A stretch of DNA of 64,000 nucleotides from Chloroflexota bacterium (GTDB lineage: Bacteria > Chloroflexota > UBA11872). This document shows, in pieces, positions 33,226-42,210 of this stretch (the first letter of the stretch is position 1; each line of letters begins with the position of its first letter). The translations under genes and the position numbers were made by a program. Location: positions 135,089 to 199,088 of the forward strand of contig JAJECS010000025.1 of NCBI GenBank assembly GCA_022821905.1. Reading direction: 5' to 3'. The notes under the pieces are model-generated. The model ran no database searches, was not told where the DNA came from, and saw only the letters and a program-made list of their open reading frames with translations.

Positions 33226-34125
33226 ATGGGCTTTCTCGTCGCGCACATTCTATTCGTGGTGGGCTTTGCGCTCGCCCTGCGCCGGGCGCAGACCCGCGGC
33301 TACGACTTCTTCCTCATGACCGGGACGAACTACGCCACCGGCTTGGTCATCGGCGTCGTCTGGCTCGCCGTGGCCGGCACCGCGACCGTGGACGCCCCGA
33401 CCGTTCTGCTGGGGATCGTGCAGGGCGCGCGCTTCTCGCTGGCCGTCGTGGCCATTTACCTCTTGCTGGTGCGCACGGGCGTCGGCATCACCTTCGTGCT
33501 ATTGCGCATGTCCGTCATCGTGCCCACCGTGGCCTCGATCGTGTGGTTCAACGAACGCCCGGACCCACCCACGCTGATCGGCATTGCGCTGCTGCTCGCC
33601 GCGCTGCCGTTGCTCACGCGCAGCGGCCGCAGCGAGGACGCCCAGCTGCGGGTGTGGTGGTATTGGCCGGTGGTCATCGGCACGCTCGCCGTCACGGGAG
33701 CGGGCCTGATTGCCGCCAAGGCGTTCGTCGAGGTCGCTCCGATCGAGAATCTGCCGCTCTACGCCACGTCGACCTTCGCCGCGGCGACGGCGATTGCGCT
33801 GGCGACCTACGTCATGCGGCGGCGCATCCAGCCGGCGCCGCGTCCTGCGGTCGACGATTCCATGTCATTGGGATTCGGGCGCGGCTTCTTCCGCGAACCG
33901 CTGGCCCTTGGGGTAGTCACCGGCGTCGTCAACATGGGCCAGCTGGTCCTCATCCTGTTTGCGCTGCGCGACGTGCCCGGCACGATCGTGTTCCCCGCGC
34001 AAAGCGCCGGGTCGGCGCTCTTGACCATCGCCGCGGGCTACCTGCTGTGGCACGAGCGCCACAGCCGTGGGACGTTGGCGGGAGCTGGGTTGGCGGCGGC
34101 CGGACTGGTGCTCGTCAGCATCTGA
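33226..34125 (+). CDS. EamA/DMT-superfamily transporter
   Basis: 299 residues with about ten hydrophobic helices in two five-helix halves; MGFLVAHILFVVGFALAL opens the first and PLALGVVTGVVNMGQLVLIL belongs to the second, and the terminal GAGLAAAGLVLVSI ends it. Drug/metabolite transporters of this kind export amino acids or other small metabolites. Start ATG at 33226 follows a short divergent promoter region shared with the ornithine-cyclodeaminase homologue. Confidence 0.8.
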   Translation: MGFLVAHILFVVGFALALRRAQTRGYDFFLMTGTNYATGLVIGVVWLAVAGTATVDAPTVLLGIVQGARFSLAVVAIYLLLVRTGVGITFVLLRMSVIVPTVASIVWFNERPDPPTLIGIALLLAALPLLTRSGRSEDAQLRVWWYWPVVIGTLAVTGAGLIAAKAFVEVAPIENLPLYATSTFAAATAIALATYVMRRRIQPAPRPAVDDSMSLGFGRGFFREPLALGVVTGVVNMGQLVLILFALRDVPGTIVFPAQSAGSALLTIAAGYLLWHERHSRGTLAGAGLAAAGLVLVSI

Positions 34126-34197
34126 GTCCCGCCGGGTCTGGCCGCCGTGCGGTTCGGGCGGCTAGCCTACGCCCATCGGCACTCCGGGAAGCAGCGC

Positions 34198-35340
<1,143 letters not shown>

Positions 35341-35406
35341 GCCGGGGGCCAACTTGCTGGTGTTGAGGCTCGATAGCCTGTCTGCGACCTAGACGAGTGC
35401 ACTCAT

Positions 35407-36273
35407 TCAAGCCCCAACTCTCACGCTGTAATCAAGCGTCGAGAATTCTTCGGACTCGAAAGCCGGCGAATTGGGCGACCACGTCAGGCGTCGGGTAGTC
35501 CGTGCCAGTGTCGGCGCGCTTACGACATATCGCTCATCATAGCGTCGGTACATGGTTGTGAAGAAACTCTCGAAATTGGTGGGTTTGCCACTAGCCGGAA
35601 AGCTTGTCATCAGCTGCCCGATTCGGTCGGGCTGCATGTCTATGAGCGCCATCGACACTGCCTCATAGCGGCTCACGTCATCGCGAATCCCGAGCCTGCC
35701 TGTCATTTCGCTCAACGCGGCGTGAAAGCGAACGATTGCCTCGACTGGTTCACCGCAGGCGCTGATTGCAACATCGTTAGTCTTTACGCCCTTAGATTCT
35801 TGATTTGCACGAATGACGAACAAATACCCAAATACAAGTGTTGGATAGCTGATGTGAATGTTGGTGCATTCGCCGATGGTCTCTTCGAGCCTATTGGTTA
35901 GATTTCGGACTGCACCGGTCATGCCCTTGCAGGAAACTGCTAGAACGGGTCCGATTCCTTCTTTTGTGGCAACGATGTCGACACTCTTGGTCTTCAAACC
36001 CCCGAGAACAGTCGCTTCGTTGTCGGTCGCTGTCTTTGGTTCGTAGACTAGTAGGCTTTCGGTGCCACTGCGCCTGACCGTGAACGGAGGTCGCGGCACA
36101 AGATCATCGGGATGGAATCCACCCTCGATGACAAGTCGGGAAGTTACATATTTGTGAAGTGGCCGAATGTGCTTCTGAGTCTGTGTGCGTCCTTCAAACT
36201 CTGCGAAATGCCTGAATGCATATAGCCTGTTTGACCAGCTTGCTTCTAGGTGCGGCCTATTGCGTCGAGGCAT
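35407..36273 (-). CDS. Putative restriction endonuclease partner of the adjacent methyltransferase
   Basis: 288 residues, no family confidently recognised. A nuclease-like core is suggested by Asp99 in KSVDIVAT and Ser-Cys-Lys116 in VLAVSCKGM, a D-...-(E/S)xK variant where Ser replaces the usual Glu. Clearly lower GC than the flanks. Its ATG lies inside the last codons of the methyltransferase gene (17-base overlap), so the pair is co-translated. Function as the R subunit is inferred from this coupling. Confidence 0.6.
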   Translation of the reverse strand: MPRRNRPHLEASWSNRLYAFRHFAEFEGRTQTQKHIRPLHKYVTSRLVIEGGFHPDDLVPRPPFTVRRSGTESLLVYEPKTATDNEATVLGGLKTKSVDIVATKEGIGPVLAVSCKGMTGAVRNLTNRLEETIGECTNIHISYPTLVFGYLFVIRANQESKGVKTNDVAISACGEPVEAIVRFHAALSEMTGRLGIRDDVSRYEAVSMALIDMQPDRIGQLMTSFPASGKPTNFESFFTTMYRRYDERYVVSAPTLARTTRRLTWSPNSPAFESEEFSTLDYSVRVGA

Positions 36274-37741
36274 AATGTCTCCAATTTCGCATGGTTGATA
36301 TCGCGCTTTCGATCTCTGAATCAGGTAGGCAACTGACGACGTGTGGCGATGGGAGCACGAGTTGGGCCGCTTCGCGTAGTTCGAGTTTCAGTAGTCCACC
36401 GCCCAGTGCATGGCCCTCTAGCTCACAGCTAAGCTGAACGAAGCGCGATTGCCACACGCCCAAAAGGCTGCTGGCGCGATGCCGGTCGCGGACACGCACG
36501 ACGTGCAATGCGTTTGTACAGGTCGCCGACGCCAAGTTCTTTACCAAGCTTGGCGAACGCCCTGCCATGTACGTCAGAAAGAAGTCAGGCACACGTACGT
36601 CCGGCACGGAGTACCAAGGATTGCGCATTCGGCACTTGTACGCTTCGCGGGCCTCCTGACCTGCATACGTGCTGAGGTACTTCGACACGCTGGTTGGTAG
36701 GTGCCCATTCTTGGGAAGGCGGAGCAGCATCATCGGCTCGTCGGAGCGCCGCCATGAGTCGACTGTCTGCGTCGTCAGTTCTTTACTTGGCAGCACGCGG
36801 CTGTTGCGCACGGTCGGGTGAAGGAGGCCACTTGGAATATCCATATCAGTCGCCTCGGACGGTCTGAGATGAAAAAAGTCGTTTGCGCCACTTACGTAGC
36901 CGAGGCCGATGGAGGCGACAGCACCAAGATGCACCGAATCCTGGTGCTTTGCGACGGCGCGATAGAGTGATCGGGCGCTATCGCTCAGGAGGTAGGGACG
37001 CAGGCGTCGCTTCCACACGTCCCGCCATTCACAAACCGGAATCCCAATTGAATTGAGCGGTGGAACGTCGGAGTTGCCAAGCTGCTCCACGGGTGTGAAG
37101 CGGATCTCATCTGTTGAGCCGCCGAACCCTTCAGCGAATAACAACCAGCAATCCTCGGAGAGACGCGGGAAGAGCTTTTCACGAATCGCGACGATCCTTA
37201 AGGTGTCGAAGTGTTCGACCAAGTAATCGAGGAGCGGCGCGGAGTAAGGCGCGTGGCCGATGGCCGCAGGCACGATGAACGCCATCCGCCCGCCTGTGCG
37301 CAAGAGGCCGGTGGTTGCGACCAAAAACGGCGCCCATGAAGCTGTGAGTCCTGAAAACTTGACGCCGAGATTGGCGCAGAATTCCAGGGCCCGCTTCCGC
37401 ACCTGGCCCTTGAAGCTCTGATAGCGAATGAATGGCGGATTGCCGGCCGCACAGTCGAAACTCTCGTGGGTTTGTTCGGCCCAGGTAAAGAAGTCGCCCT
37501 GGTGAATCGTCGTCCACGGCGCACGTCGCTTAGCCTTGGCAGCGGCTATGGCGTCCTGTTCCACACCCCAACTATTGCGATGGGCGGCGACGAAGCGACC
37601 ATCGCCGCATGACGGGTCGATGAGGCGGTCGGTGCTGTTTCGCACGGCCCAGCGAACCAGTTGCGAAGCGATCCGTTCCGGCGTGTAATACGCGCCGCGG
37701 GCCTTTTGCGAGGGGTAGGTCGCTGGCGAAAGTTGGGTCAC
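36257..37741 (-). CDS. DNA adenine-N6 methyltransferase, gamma class (TaqI/Eco57I-like)
   Basis: 494 residues. N-terminal GAYYTPERIASQLV is typical of type II gamma-class enzymes; motif I DPSCGDGRF at 42-50 comes first and motif IV NPPFIRYQ at 101-108 after it. A target-recognition region makes up the C-terminal half. The GTG at 37741 is used as start. Codon usage is less GC-biased than that of neighbouring genes, pointing to transfer together with the downstream nuclease-like gene. Second restriction-modification system in the window. Confidence 0.88.
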   Translation of the reverse strand: MTQLSPATYPSQKARGAYYTPERIASQLVRWAVRNSTDRLIDPSCGDGRFVAAHRNSWGVEQDAIAAAKAKRRAPWTTIHQGDFFTWAEQTHESFDCAAGNPPFIRYQSFKGQVRKRALEFCANLGVKFSGLTASWAPFLVATTGLLRTGGRMAFIVPAAIGHAPYSAPLLDYLVEHFDTLRIVAIREKLFPRLSEDCWLLFAEGFGGSTDEIRFTPVEQLGNSDVPPLNSIGIPVCEWRDVWKRRLRPYLLSDSARSLYRAVAKHQDSVHLGAVASIGLGYVSGANDFFHLRPSEATDMDIPSGLLHPTVRNSRVLPSKELTTQTVDSWRRSDEPMMLLRLPKNGHLPTSVSKYLSTYAGQEAREAYKCRMRNPWYSVPDVRVPDFFLTYMAGRSPSLVKNLASATCTNALHVVRVRDRHRASSLLGVWQSRFVQLSCELEGHALGGGLLKLELREAAQLVLPSPHVVSCLPDSEIESAISTMRNWRHYASTQ

Positions 37742-37876
37742 GTGGGTGAAGTACGAACCTCAAAGCGTGTGGCAAACGTTCGGTAGTGGATTATATGCGC
37801 GGCACACGGAGCGCGGCTGCGGGGTAGGTTCCAGTAGCCTGCATGACCCATACGTCCAATCGAAGGGCCGTTGCGT

Positions 37877-39055
37877 CTAGGACGCCACGGCCTCCCGCAA
37901 CAGCCCGCCAATCCGCCGCAGCGTCTCCGGCCGCAGCAGCCCGAAGTTGTAGACCGCCACGCGGTCCACGTTCAATTGCGCGATGCGGTCGAGGCGCGCG
38001 GCGAACTCGGGGCTGCCCGGATCCAGCTCATCGGAGCCCCACTGGCTGATCAGCAACTCGATGTCGCGACGGGCCGACCGCGCCAGCGCGACCTGCCGTG
38101 TGGCCTCGTCGGCTTCGTCGGTGGCGTCCGGCAACATCAGACCGTCGATTCGCTCCAGCAGATCGGCCAGACGCAGACCGCGGGGGCTCCAGCCGGCGGA
38201 TGAGTCGGTGAGACTCAGCTTCGTGTCAGTCCCGCGCAGCGCGCGCTTCACGCCTTCCACCAGGCGCGTCGCCGTTTGCTCGCGGGCCTCCAGGTAGCCC
38301 CGGAACTCCTCGTCCGCCTCGCAGCGCGCCGCGACGACAGCTTCGAGGTCTCCATCCGCTTGTTTGCTCGACAGGCGGTCGCGCAGCTCGTTGGCGACGG
38401 ACTCCCGCACCTCCTCGGCATCCACGCCGTGCGTCCGCGCCGCGGTGAGGCAGTTTTCGCAAAAGCACATCCCCGCCAGGAACCGGGTCCACGGATCGAG
38501 GTCGATCAGGATGCGCTCGCGCACCCATCCGTAGGCGAACTCCGCGTGCCCCGGCCGTTCCAACAGCGCGCTGTGCACCGGGTACTGCTCGCAGAGATCG
38601 GCCACGAGCGCGGCCAGATACTCCTGCACGTCGGGGCTCGCCGGGCAGGTTGTGGCATAGCTGCGCGCGCCCAGGGCGTTCTCCACCGCCGTATCCGGGT
38701 AGGCGCGGGCGATCCACGGCTGGAACATGCCGATGACCCAGGCGTTGAGCTGAATCCCGCGCGCCGGGGCGTGCTCGGCGGCCTGCGCGTAGGCGCCCAG
38801 CACCTCCGGCTCGTCGAAGACGCGGGGCTTGATGCGTCCGTATCGCACCGCGCGCGCCGGAAAGTACACGGCGCCCTGCTCGGAGTAATGAATCGACCGC
38901 CCCAGGTTGCGCGGCGCGAACGTGGAGATGGCGTGGTAGTTGGGGCACAGCTCGATCGCGTCGAATCCCGCGTCCCGCAGCCAGTCAAGCGCCGCCGCCA
39001 CGCCCTCGTCGGCGAGATCCCACGGATAGGCCCACACGGATAGTCGCGTGCGCAT
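37877..39055 (-). CDS. TIM-barrel protein of unknown specificity (glycoside-hydrolase-like)
   Basis: 392 residues beginning MRTRLSVWAYPWDLADEGV. The pattern of strand-helix repeats (GFDAIELCPNYHA, IQLNAWVIGMFQPW, CFCENCLTAARTHGVD, LISQWGSDELD) suggests a (beta-alpha)8 barrel such as in family-less glycoside hydrolases or sugar isomerases. CFCENC could bind zinc. No signal peptide. The local context (restriction genes and toxin modules) gives no hint. I do not recognise the family with certainty. Confidence 0.7.
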   Translation of the reverse strand: MRTRLSVWAYPWDLADEGVAAALDWLRDAGFDAIELCPNYHAISTFAPRNLGRSIHYSEQGAVYFPARAVRYGRIKPRVFDEPEVLGAYAQAAEHAPARGIQLNAWVIGMFQPWIARAYPDTAVENALGARSYATTCPASPDVQEYLAALVADLCEQYPVHSALLERPGHAEFAYGWVRERILIDLDPWTRFLAGMCFCENCLTAARTHGVDAEEVRESVANELRDRLSSKQADGDLEAVVAARCEADEEFRGYLEAREQTATRLVEGVKRALRGTDTKLSLTDSSAGWSPRGLRLADLLERIDGLMLPDATDEADEATRQVALARSARRDIELLISQWGSDELDPGSPEFAARLDRIAQLNVDRVAVYNFGLLRPETLRRIGGLLREAVAS

Positions 39056-39129
39056 GGAGGTCTCCGTATAAACCGTGGATCAATCCTAAGGTGCCAAGAG
39101 CGGAACAGTGCCGAACGATTTGCCTCTTC

Positions 39130-39145
39130 GTATCCCTTGGGATAC
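39130..39145 (+). promoter_or_regulatory. 16-bp palindrome upstream of the RelE/HigA-type pair
   Basis: GTATCCC-TT-GGGATAC, a perfect 7-bp inverted repeat spaced by two bases, ends 9 bp before the toxin start codon. Size and position fit the operator of a helix-turn-helix antitoxin. Confidence 0.6.
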
Positions 39146-39154
39146 ACTCCGGTT

Positions 39155-39448
39155 GTGCTGATCGAGGTTCGCCAGACCGACGCGTACACGCGCTGGTTCA
39201 GGAGGCTGCAAGATCGGCAGGCGCGGGCGCGCATTGACTTGCGAATCCGGCGACTGTCATTGGGCAATCCGGGGGATGTCCGGCCTGTTGGCGCAGGCGT
39301 CTCGGAGTTGCGCATCGACTATGGACCTGGCTACCGCGTGTACTTCGTCCGACGCGGAGCGGATTTGGTGATCTTGCTTGCAGGCGGAGACAAGAGCAGC
39401 CAGCAGCGGGATATCGCAAGGGCGCGCAGCCTGGCGCGAGGGCTATAG
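39155..39448 (+). CDS. RelE/ParE-superfamily toxin (HigB-like)
   Basis: 97 residues from the GTG at 39155 (a TTG upstream lies in the operator). VRQTDAYTRWFRRLQDRQAR, LSLGNPGDVRPVGAGVSELR and YRVYFVRRGADLVILLAGGDK form the fold of the phage Gp49/HigB-type toxins, ribosome-dependent mRNA cleavers. Followed 12 nt later by its antitoxin, the toxin-first order typical of higBA. Confidence 0.88.
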   Translation: MLIEVRQTDAYTRWFRRLQDRQARARIDLRIRRLSLGNPGDVRPVGAGVSELRIDYGPGYRVYFVRRGADLVILLAGGDKSSQQRDIARARSLARGL

Positions 39449-39460
39449 GAGGAACGAGGC

Positions 39461-39766
39461 ATGGCAACCACAGCAACGCGTCCCTGGGACCCAGCGGATC
39501 ACTTGGAGACCGACGGAGACATCGTCGCCTACCTGGAAGCGGCCTTCGAGGACGGTGACCCGGCGCTCATTGCTGCCGCCCTGGGCGACGTCGCCAGGGC
39601 CCGGGGCATGACAAAGGTCGCCACGGATGCCGGGCTGGGCCGGGAAAGCCTCTACAAGGCGCTCTCACCGAACGGCAACCCGGAATTCGCCACCGTGCTC
39701 AAGGTCATGCAGGCCCTTGGTCTCCGGCTGCATGCGTCTTCCGGGTCTGCCGCTCGGGCCGAATAG
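39461..39766 (+). CDS. Addiction-module antidote protein, HigA-like
   Basis: 101 residues. WDPADHLETDGDIVAYLEAA begins the antidote family, and VARARGMTKVATDAGLGRESLYKAL is its helix-turn-helix. A strong ribosome site AGGAGG is 8 nt before the ATG, as expected for antitoxin excess. Probably binds the palindrome at 39130-39145. Confidence 0.9.
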   Translation: MATTATRPWDPADHLETDGDIVAYLEAAFEDGDPALIAAALGDVARARGMTKVATDAGLGRESLYKALSPNGNPEFATVLKVMQALGLRLHASSGSAARAE

Positions 39767-39858
39767 TGGCCGCGGGCGACCAGCCGCAGGGGCTGCAATC
39801 CGTAGGTATTGGACCGCAACGCGTCGCCGCCTTTCCTCACATTGCCGGGGTGTATCAA

Positions 39859-39892
39859 TTTAGGTGCACTCCGATGCGGTCGTGGACCTAAA
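39859..39892 (+). promoter_or_regulatory. Inverted repeat TTTAGGT...ACCTAAA
   Basis: Exact 7-bp arms (39859-39865 and 39886-39892) separated by 20 bp, about two helical turns, 21 bp before the XRE-like gene. A likely operator for that protein. Confidence 0.45.
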
Positions 39893-39913
39893 GCGCGCCT
39901 GGGAGGACGCATC

Positions 39914-40216
39914 GTGACCAACGCGACCAACCCACACCTCGGTTCCTCGCTGGATGACCTACTGGATGCGGACGGCACGCTTGCCGAAGCCGAGGCCGTT
40001 GCGGTCAAGCGCGTCATTGCCTGGCAGATCGACCAGGCGATGACCACGGAACGCCTTGGCAAGGCCGAGATGGCGCGGCGGATGAATACGAGCCGGGCTT
40101 CCCTGGACCGCCTGCTCGATCCCGACAACGTCTCGGTGACGCTGCGGACGCTGCACAAGGCCGCTGCCGCCCTCGACAAGCGACTCGCGATCGAACTGGT
40201 CGACTCCCGCACGTAG
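39914..40216 (+). CDS. XRE/HigA-like helix-turn-helix antitoxin without visible toxin
   Basis: 100 residues from the GTG at 39914, preceded by GGGAGG. ERLGKAEMARRMNTSRASLD is the helix-turn-helix, and DPDNVSVTLRTLHKAAAALD the following helices, as in antitoxins that pair with Gp49-type toxins. The 147 bp upstream are too short for a toxin gene and none follows, so this appears to be an orphan or solitary regulator, perhaps derived from the neighbouring pair by duplication and loss. Confidence 0.8.
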   Translation: MTNATNPHLGSSLDDLLDADGTLAEAEAVAVKRVIAWQIDQAMTTERLGKAEMARRMNTSRASLDRLLDPDNVSVTLRTLHKAAAALDKRLAIELVDSRT

Positions 40217-40359
40217 CCAGACTCGAGGTTTCGCTCGTGCTAGCGGATCTTGGGCCTGGCGCCCTCGGCACGCGGGCTTGAAACGTGTTGCCGAGCATTG
40301 CCCCGGTCGAAGTCCATAATGGACCGTCGCGCGGCCACCCATTTCAAGGATTCATGCCG

Positions 40360-41298
40360 ATGAACAACGGTCGAACCGTCTACATGAACGGCCAATTCGT
40401 GCCCGAAACCGACGCGCGCGTGTCGGTCTTCGACTCGGCGCTGGTGTGGGGCGACATGGTATTCGAGACTACGCGCTCGTTCGGGCACCGGCCCTTCAAG
40501 CTGCGCGAGCACCTGGAGCGGCTCGGGGCGTCCATGGCGGCCAGCGACATCGACTGCGGCATGACGCTGGACGAGCTGGAGAAGGCCACCGACGAACTCG
40601 TGCGCCGCAACGCGCCGCTCTATCCGCCCGATGTCGACTTCACCATCGTGCACAACATGTCGCCGGGCGTCTTTTCGCTCTACGCGGACGTTGCGCCCGA
40701 GGCTGGTCAACCGACCGTGGCGATCCACACCTGGCCGCTGATTCCCTACATCGGTCCGATGGCGGACTGGTTCGACACCGGTGTGCACGCGTACGTGCCG
40801 CGGCAGCATGCGATCCCCGGGCGCCTGCTCGATCCCAAGGTCAAGAGCCGCTCGCGGATGCACTACCGGATGGCGCTCAACGAAGCCCAGCGGCACGGCG
40901 CGGACACCTGGGCCGTGCTGATCGACGAGGACGGCTACTTGACCGAGGGCACCGGATCCAACTTCTTCGTCGTTCGCGACGGCGAACTGCTCACGCCCGA
41001 GCCGCGGCACATTCTGCGCGGGGTGACGCGGCAGAGCATCCTGGACCTGGCCGACGAAATCGGCGTGCCGGTCCGTGAGGTCAACCTCGAGCCCTACGAC
41101 GTCATCGTGGCGCAGGAGGCCTTCTTCGCCTCGACGCCGTTCGTCATCATGCCGGCCACGCGCTTCAACGACCGTCCCGTCGGCGACGGCGCCGTGGGGC
41201 CGATCACCTTGCGCCTGCTCGACGCCTTCAGCGAGACCGTAGGCGTGGACATCGTGGCGCAGGCCAAGGCCTACGGCGAGCGTCTCCGCGCCGGCTAG
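40360..41298 (+). CDS. Class IV (branched-chain/D-amino-acid type) aminotransferase
   Basis: 312-residue PLP enzyme. VYMNGQFVPETDARVSVFDS at the N terminus, the PLP lysine in DPKVKSRSRMHYRMA, and the cofactor-phosphate loop TEGTGSNFFVV are conserved. Homologues are branched-chain aminotransferase, D-alanine aminotransferase and 4-amino-4-deoxychorismate lyase; the sequence does not settle which. An ATG at 40354 is possible, but the ribosome site AAGGA fits the one at 40360. Convergent with the aquaporin gene, ends touching. Confidence 0.88.
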   Translation: MNNGRTVYMNGQFVPETDARVSVFDSALVWGDMVFETTRSFGHRPFKLREHLERLGASMAASDIDCGMTLDELEKATDELVRRNAPLYPPDVDFTIVHNMSPGVFSLYADVAPEAGQPTVAIHTWPLIPYIGPMADWFDTGVHAYVPRQHAIPGRLLDPKVKSRSRMHYRMALNEAQRHGADTWAVLIDEDGYLTEGTGSNFFVVRDGELLTPEPRHILRGVTRQSILDLADEIGVPVREVNLEPYDVIVAQEAFFASTPFVIMPATRFNDRPVGDGAVGPITLRLLDAFSETVGVDIVAQAKAYGERLRAG

Positions 41299-41994
41299 CT
41301 AATCGTCGTCGGAGCCGCTCCGCAGATTGTGCGTGAGCACGCCGACGACGCCCGCGGCGAGTCCGCCGGCGATCGGTCCGAGCCAGTAGATCCAGTGCGA
41401 CTCAAAATGCCAGTTCACGACGGCCGGTCCCAGGCTGCGCGCCGGGTTCATCGAGGCGCCGGTGGTCGGGCCGCCGACGAGGATCAGGGCTCCCAGCGTG
41501 GCGCCGAGGGCGGCGCCCGCCGCGGCCGCCGGCACCTTGCCGCTCACAGCCACCCCGATGACCACGGACACCAGAATGAACGTCAGCACGGCTTCGAGCA
41601 GGAAGGCCTGCCCCGCCCCCACGTCAGCCGCCGGCAGTGTCAGCGCCGTGCCGGGTCCCATCGGCCAGGTCCAGGCGTGCAGCAGCGCGCCCATCAGGCC
41701 GCCGGCAATCTGCGCAGCCAGGTATGGCGGAACCTGGCGCAGCGGAAATCTGCCAATCGACGCCAGACTCAGCGTCACGGCGGGATTGATGTGGCAGCCG
41801 GATACGTGGCCGATGGCATACACCAGTCCCGCCAGGATGCAGGCGTGGCCGAAGGCCGGAATGAGCAGGTCTCCGGCCGCAATGCCGCCGAACCCGACTT
41901 GCGCCATGGACGTCGTCATCATGGCGACGAACACGAGCAGCGTCGTGCCCACAAACTCGGCCAGCAAGACTCGCGGCCGCAGCGACACGATCAT
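41299..41994 (-). CDS. Aquaporin / MIP-family channel
   Basis: 231 residues, six membrane helices and both NPA half-helices: GCHINPAVTLS and GASMNPARSLGP. The residue set around the second NPA (R after it) is that of water-selective channels, so AqpZ-like is more likely than a glycerol facilitator. The ATG at 41994 begins MIVSLRPRVLLAEFVGT; the frame further upstream crosses a REP element and is not coding. Confidence 0.9.
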   Translation of the reverse strand: MIVSLRPRVLLAEFVGTTLLVFVAMMTTSMAQVGFGGIAAGDLLIPAFGHACILAGLVYAIGHVSGCHINPAVTLSLASIGRFPLRQVPPYLAAQIAGGLMGALLHAWTWPMGPGTALTLPAADVGAGQAFLLEAVLTFILVSVVIGVAVSGKVPAAAAGAALGATLGALILVGGPTTGASMNPARSLGPAVVNWHFESHWIYWLGPIAGGLAAGVVGVLTHNLRSGSDDD

Positions 41995-42010
41995 GGGCAA
42001 TTCCAGGTTC

Positions 42011-42060
42011 TGGATTCCCGTTCCCCGTCTGCCCGGGGACTGGCTTTGCGGGAATGGCGA
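42011..42060. repeat. REP-like dispersed element, copy B (inverted)
   Basis: On the minus strand it reads GCCATTCCCGCAAAGCCAG ... GGAACGGGAATCC, matching copy A at 21751-21800 over its whole 50 bp with scattered changes. It lies in the leader region of the aquaporin gene. Confidence 0.7.
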
Positions 42061-42210
42061 CATTGTGGCGGCGCGTTGATGATTCCAGTCCCGCCGACGC
42101 GGCGCCAACGATGACCGCTTATTGAGATATGATCGCAATAGAGATTTGGCAATTGTTGACAATAGGCGCGATGGGCCGGCGTCCATCGCGCCTGACGCTT
42201 CTGGAGGTCT

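Noticed and set aside
42104..42170. AT-rich stretch with TTGACA and TATGAT before the LytM gene
   Set aside because: The hexamers are not in a spacing that makes a promoter, so no promoter is called there.
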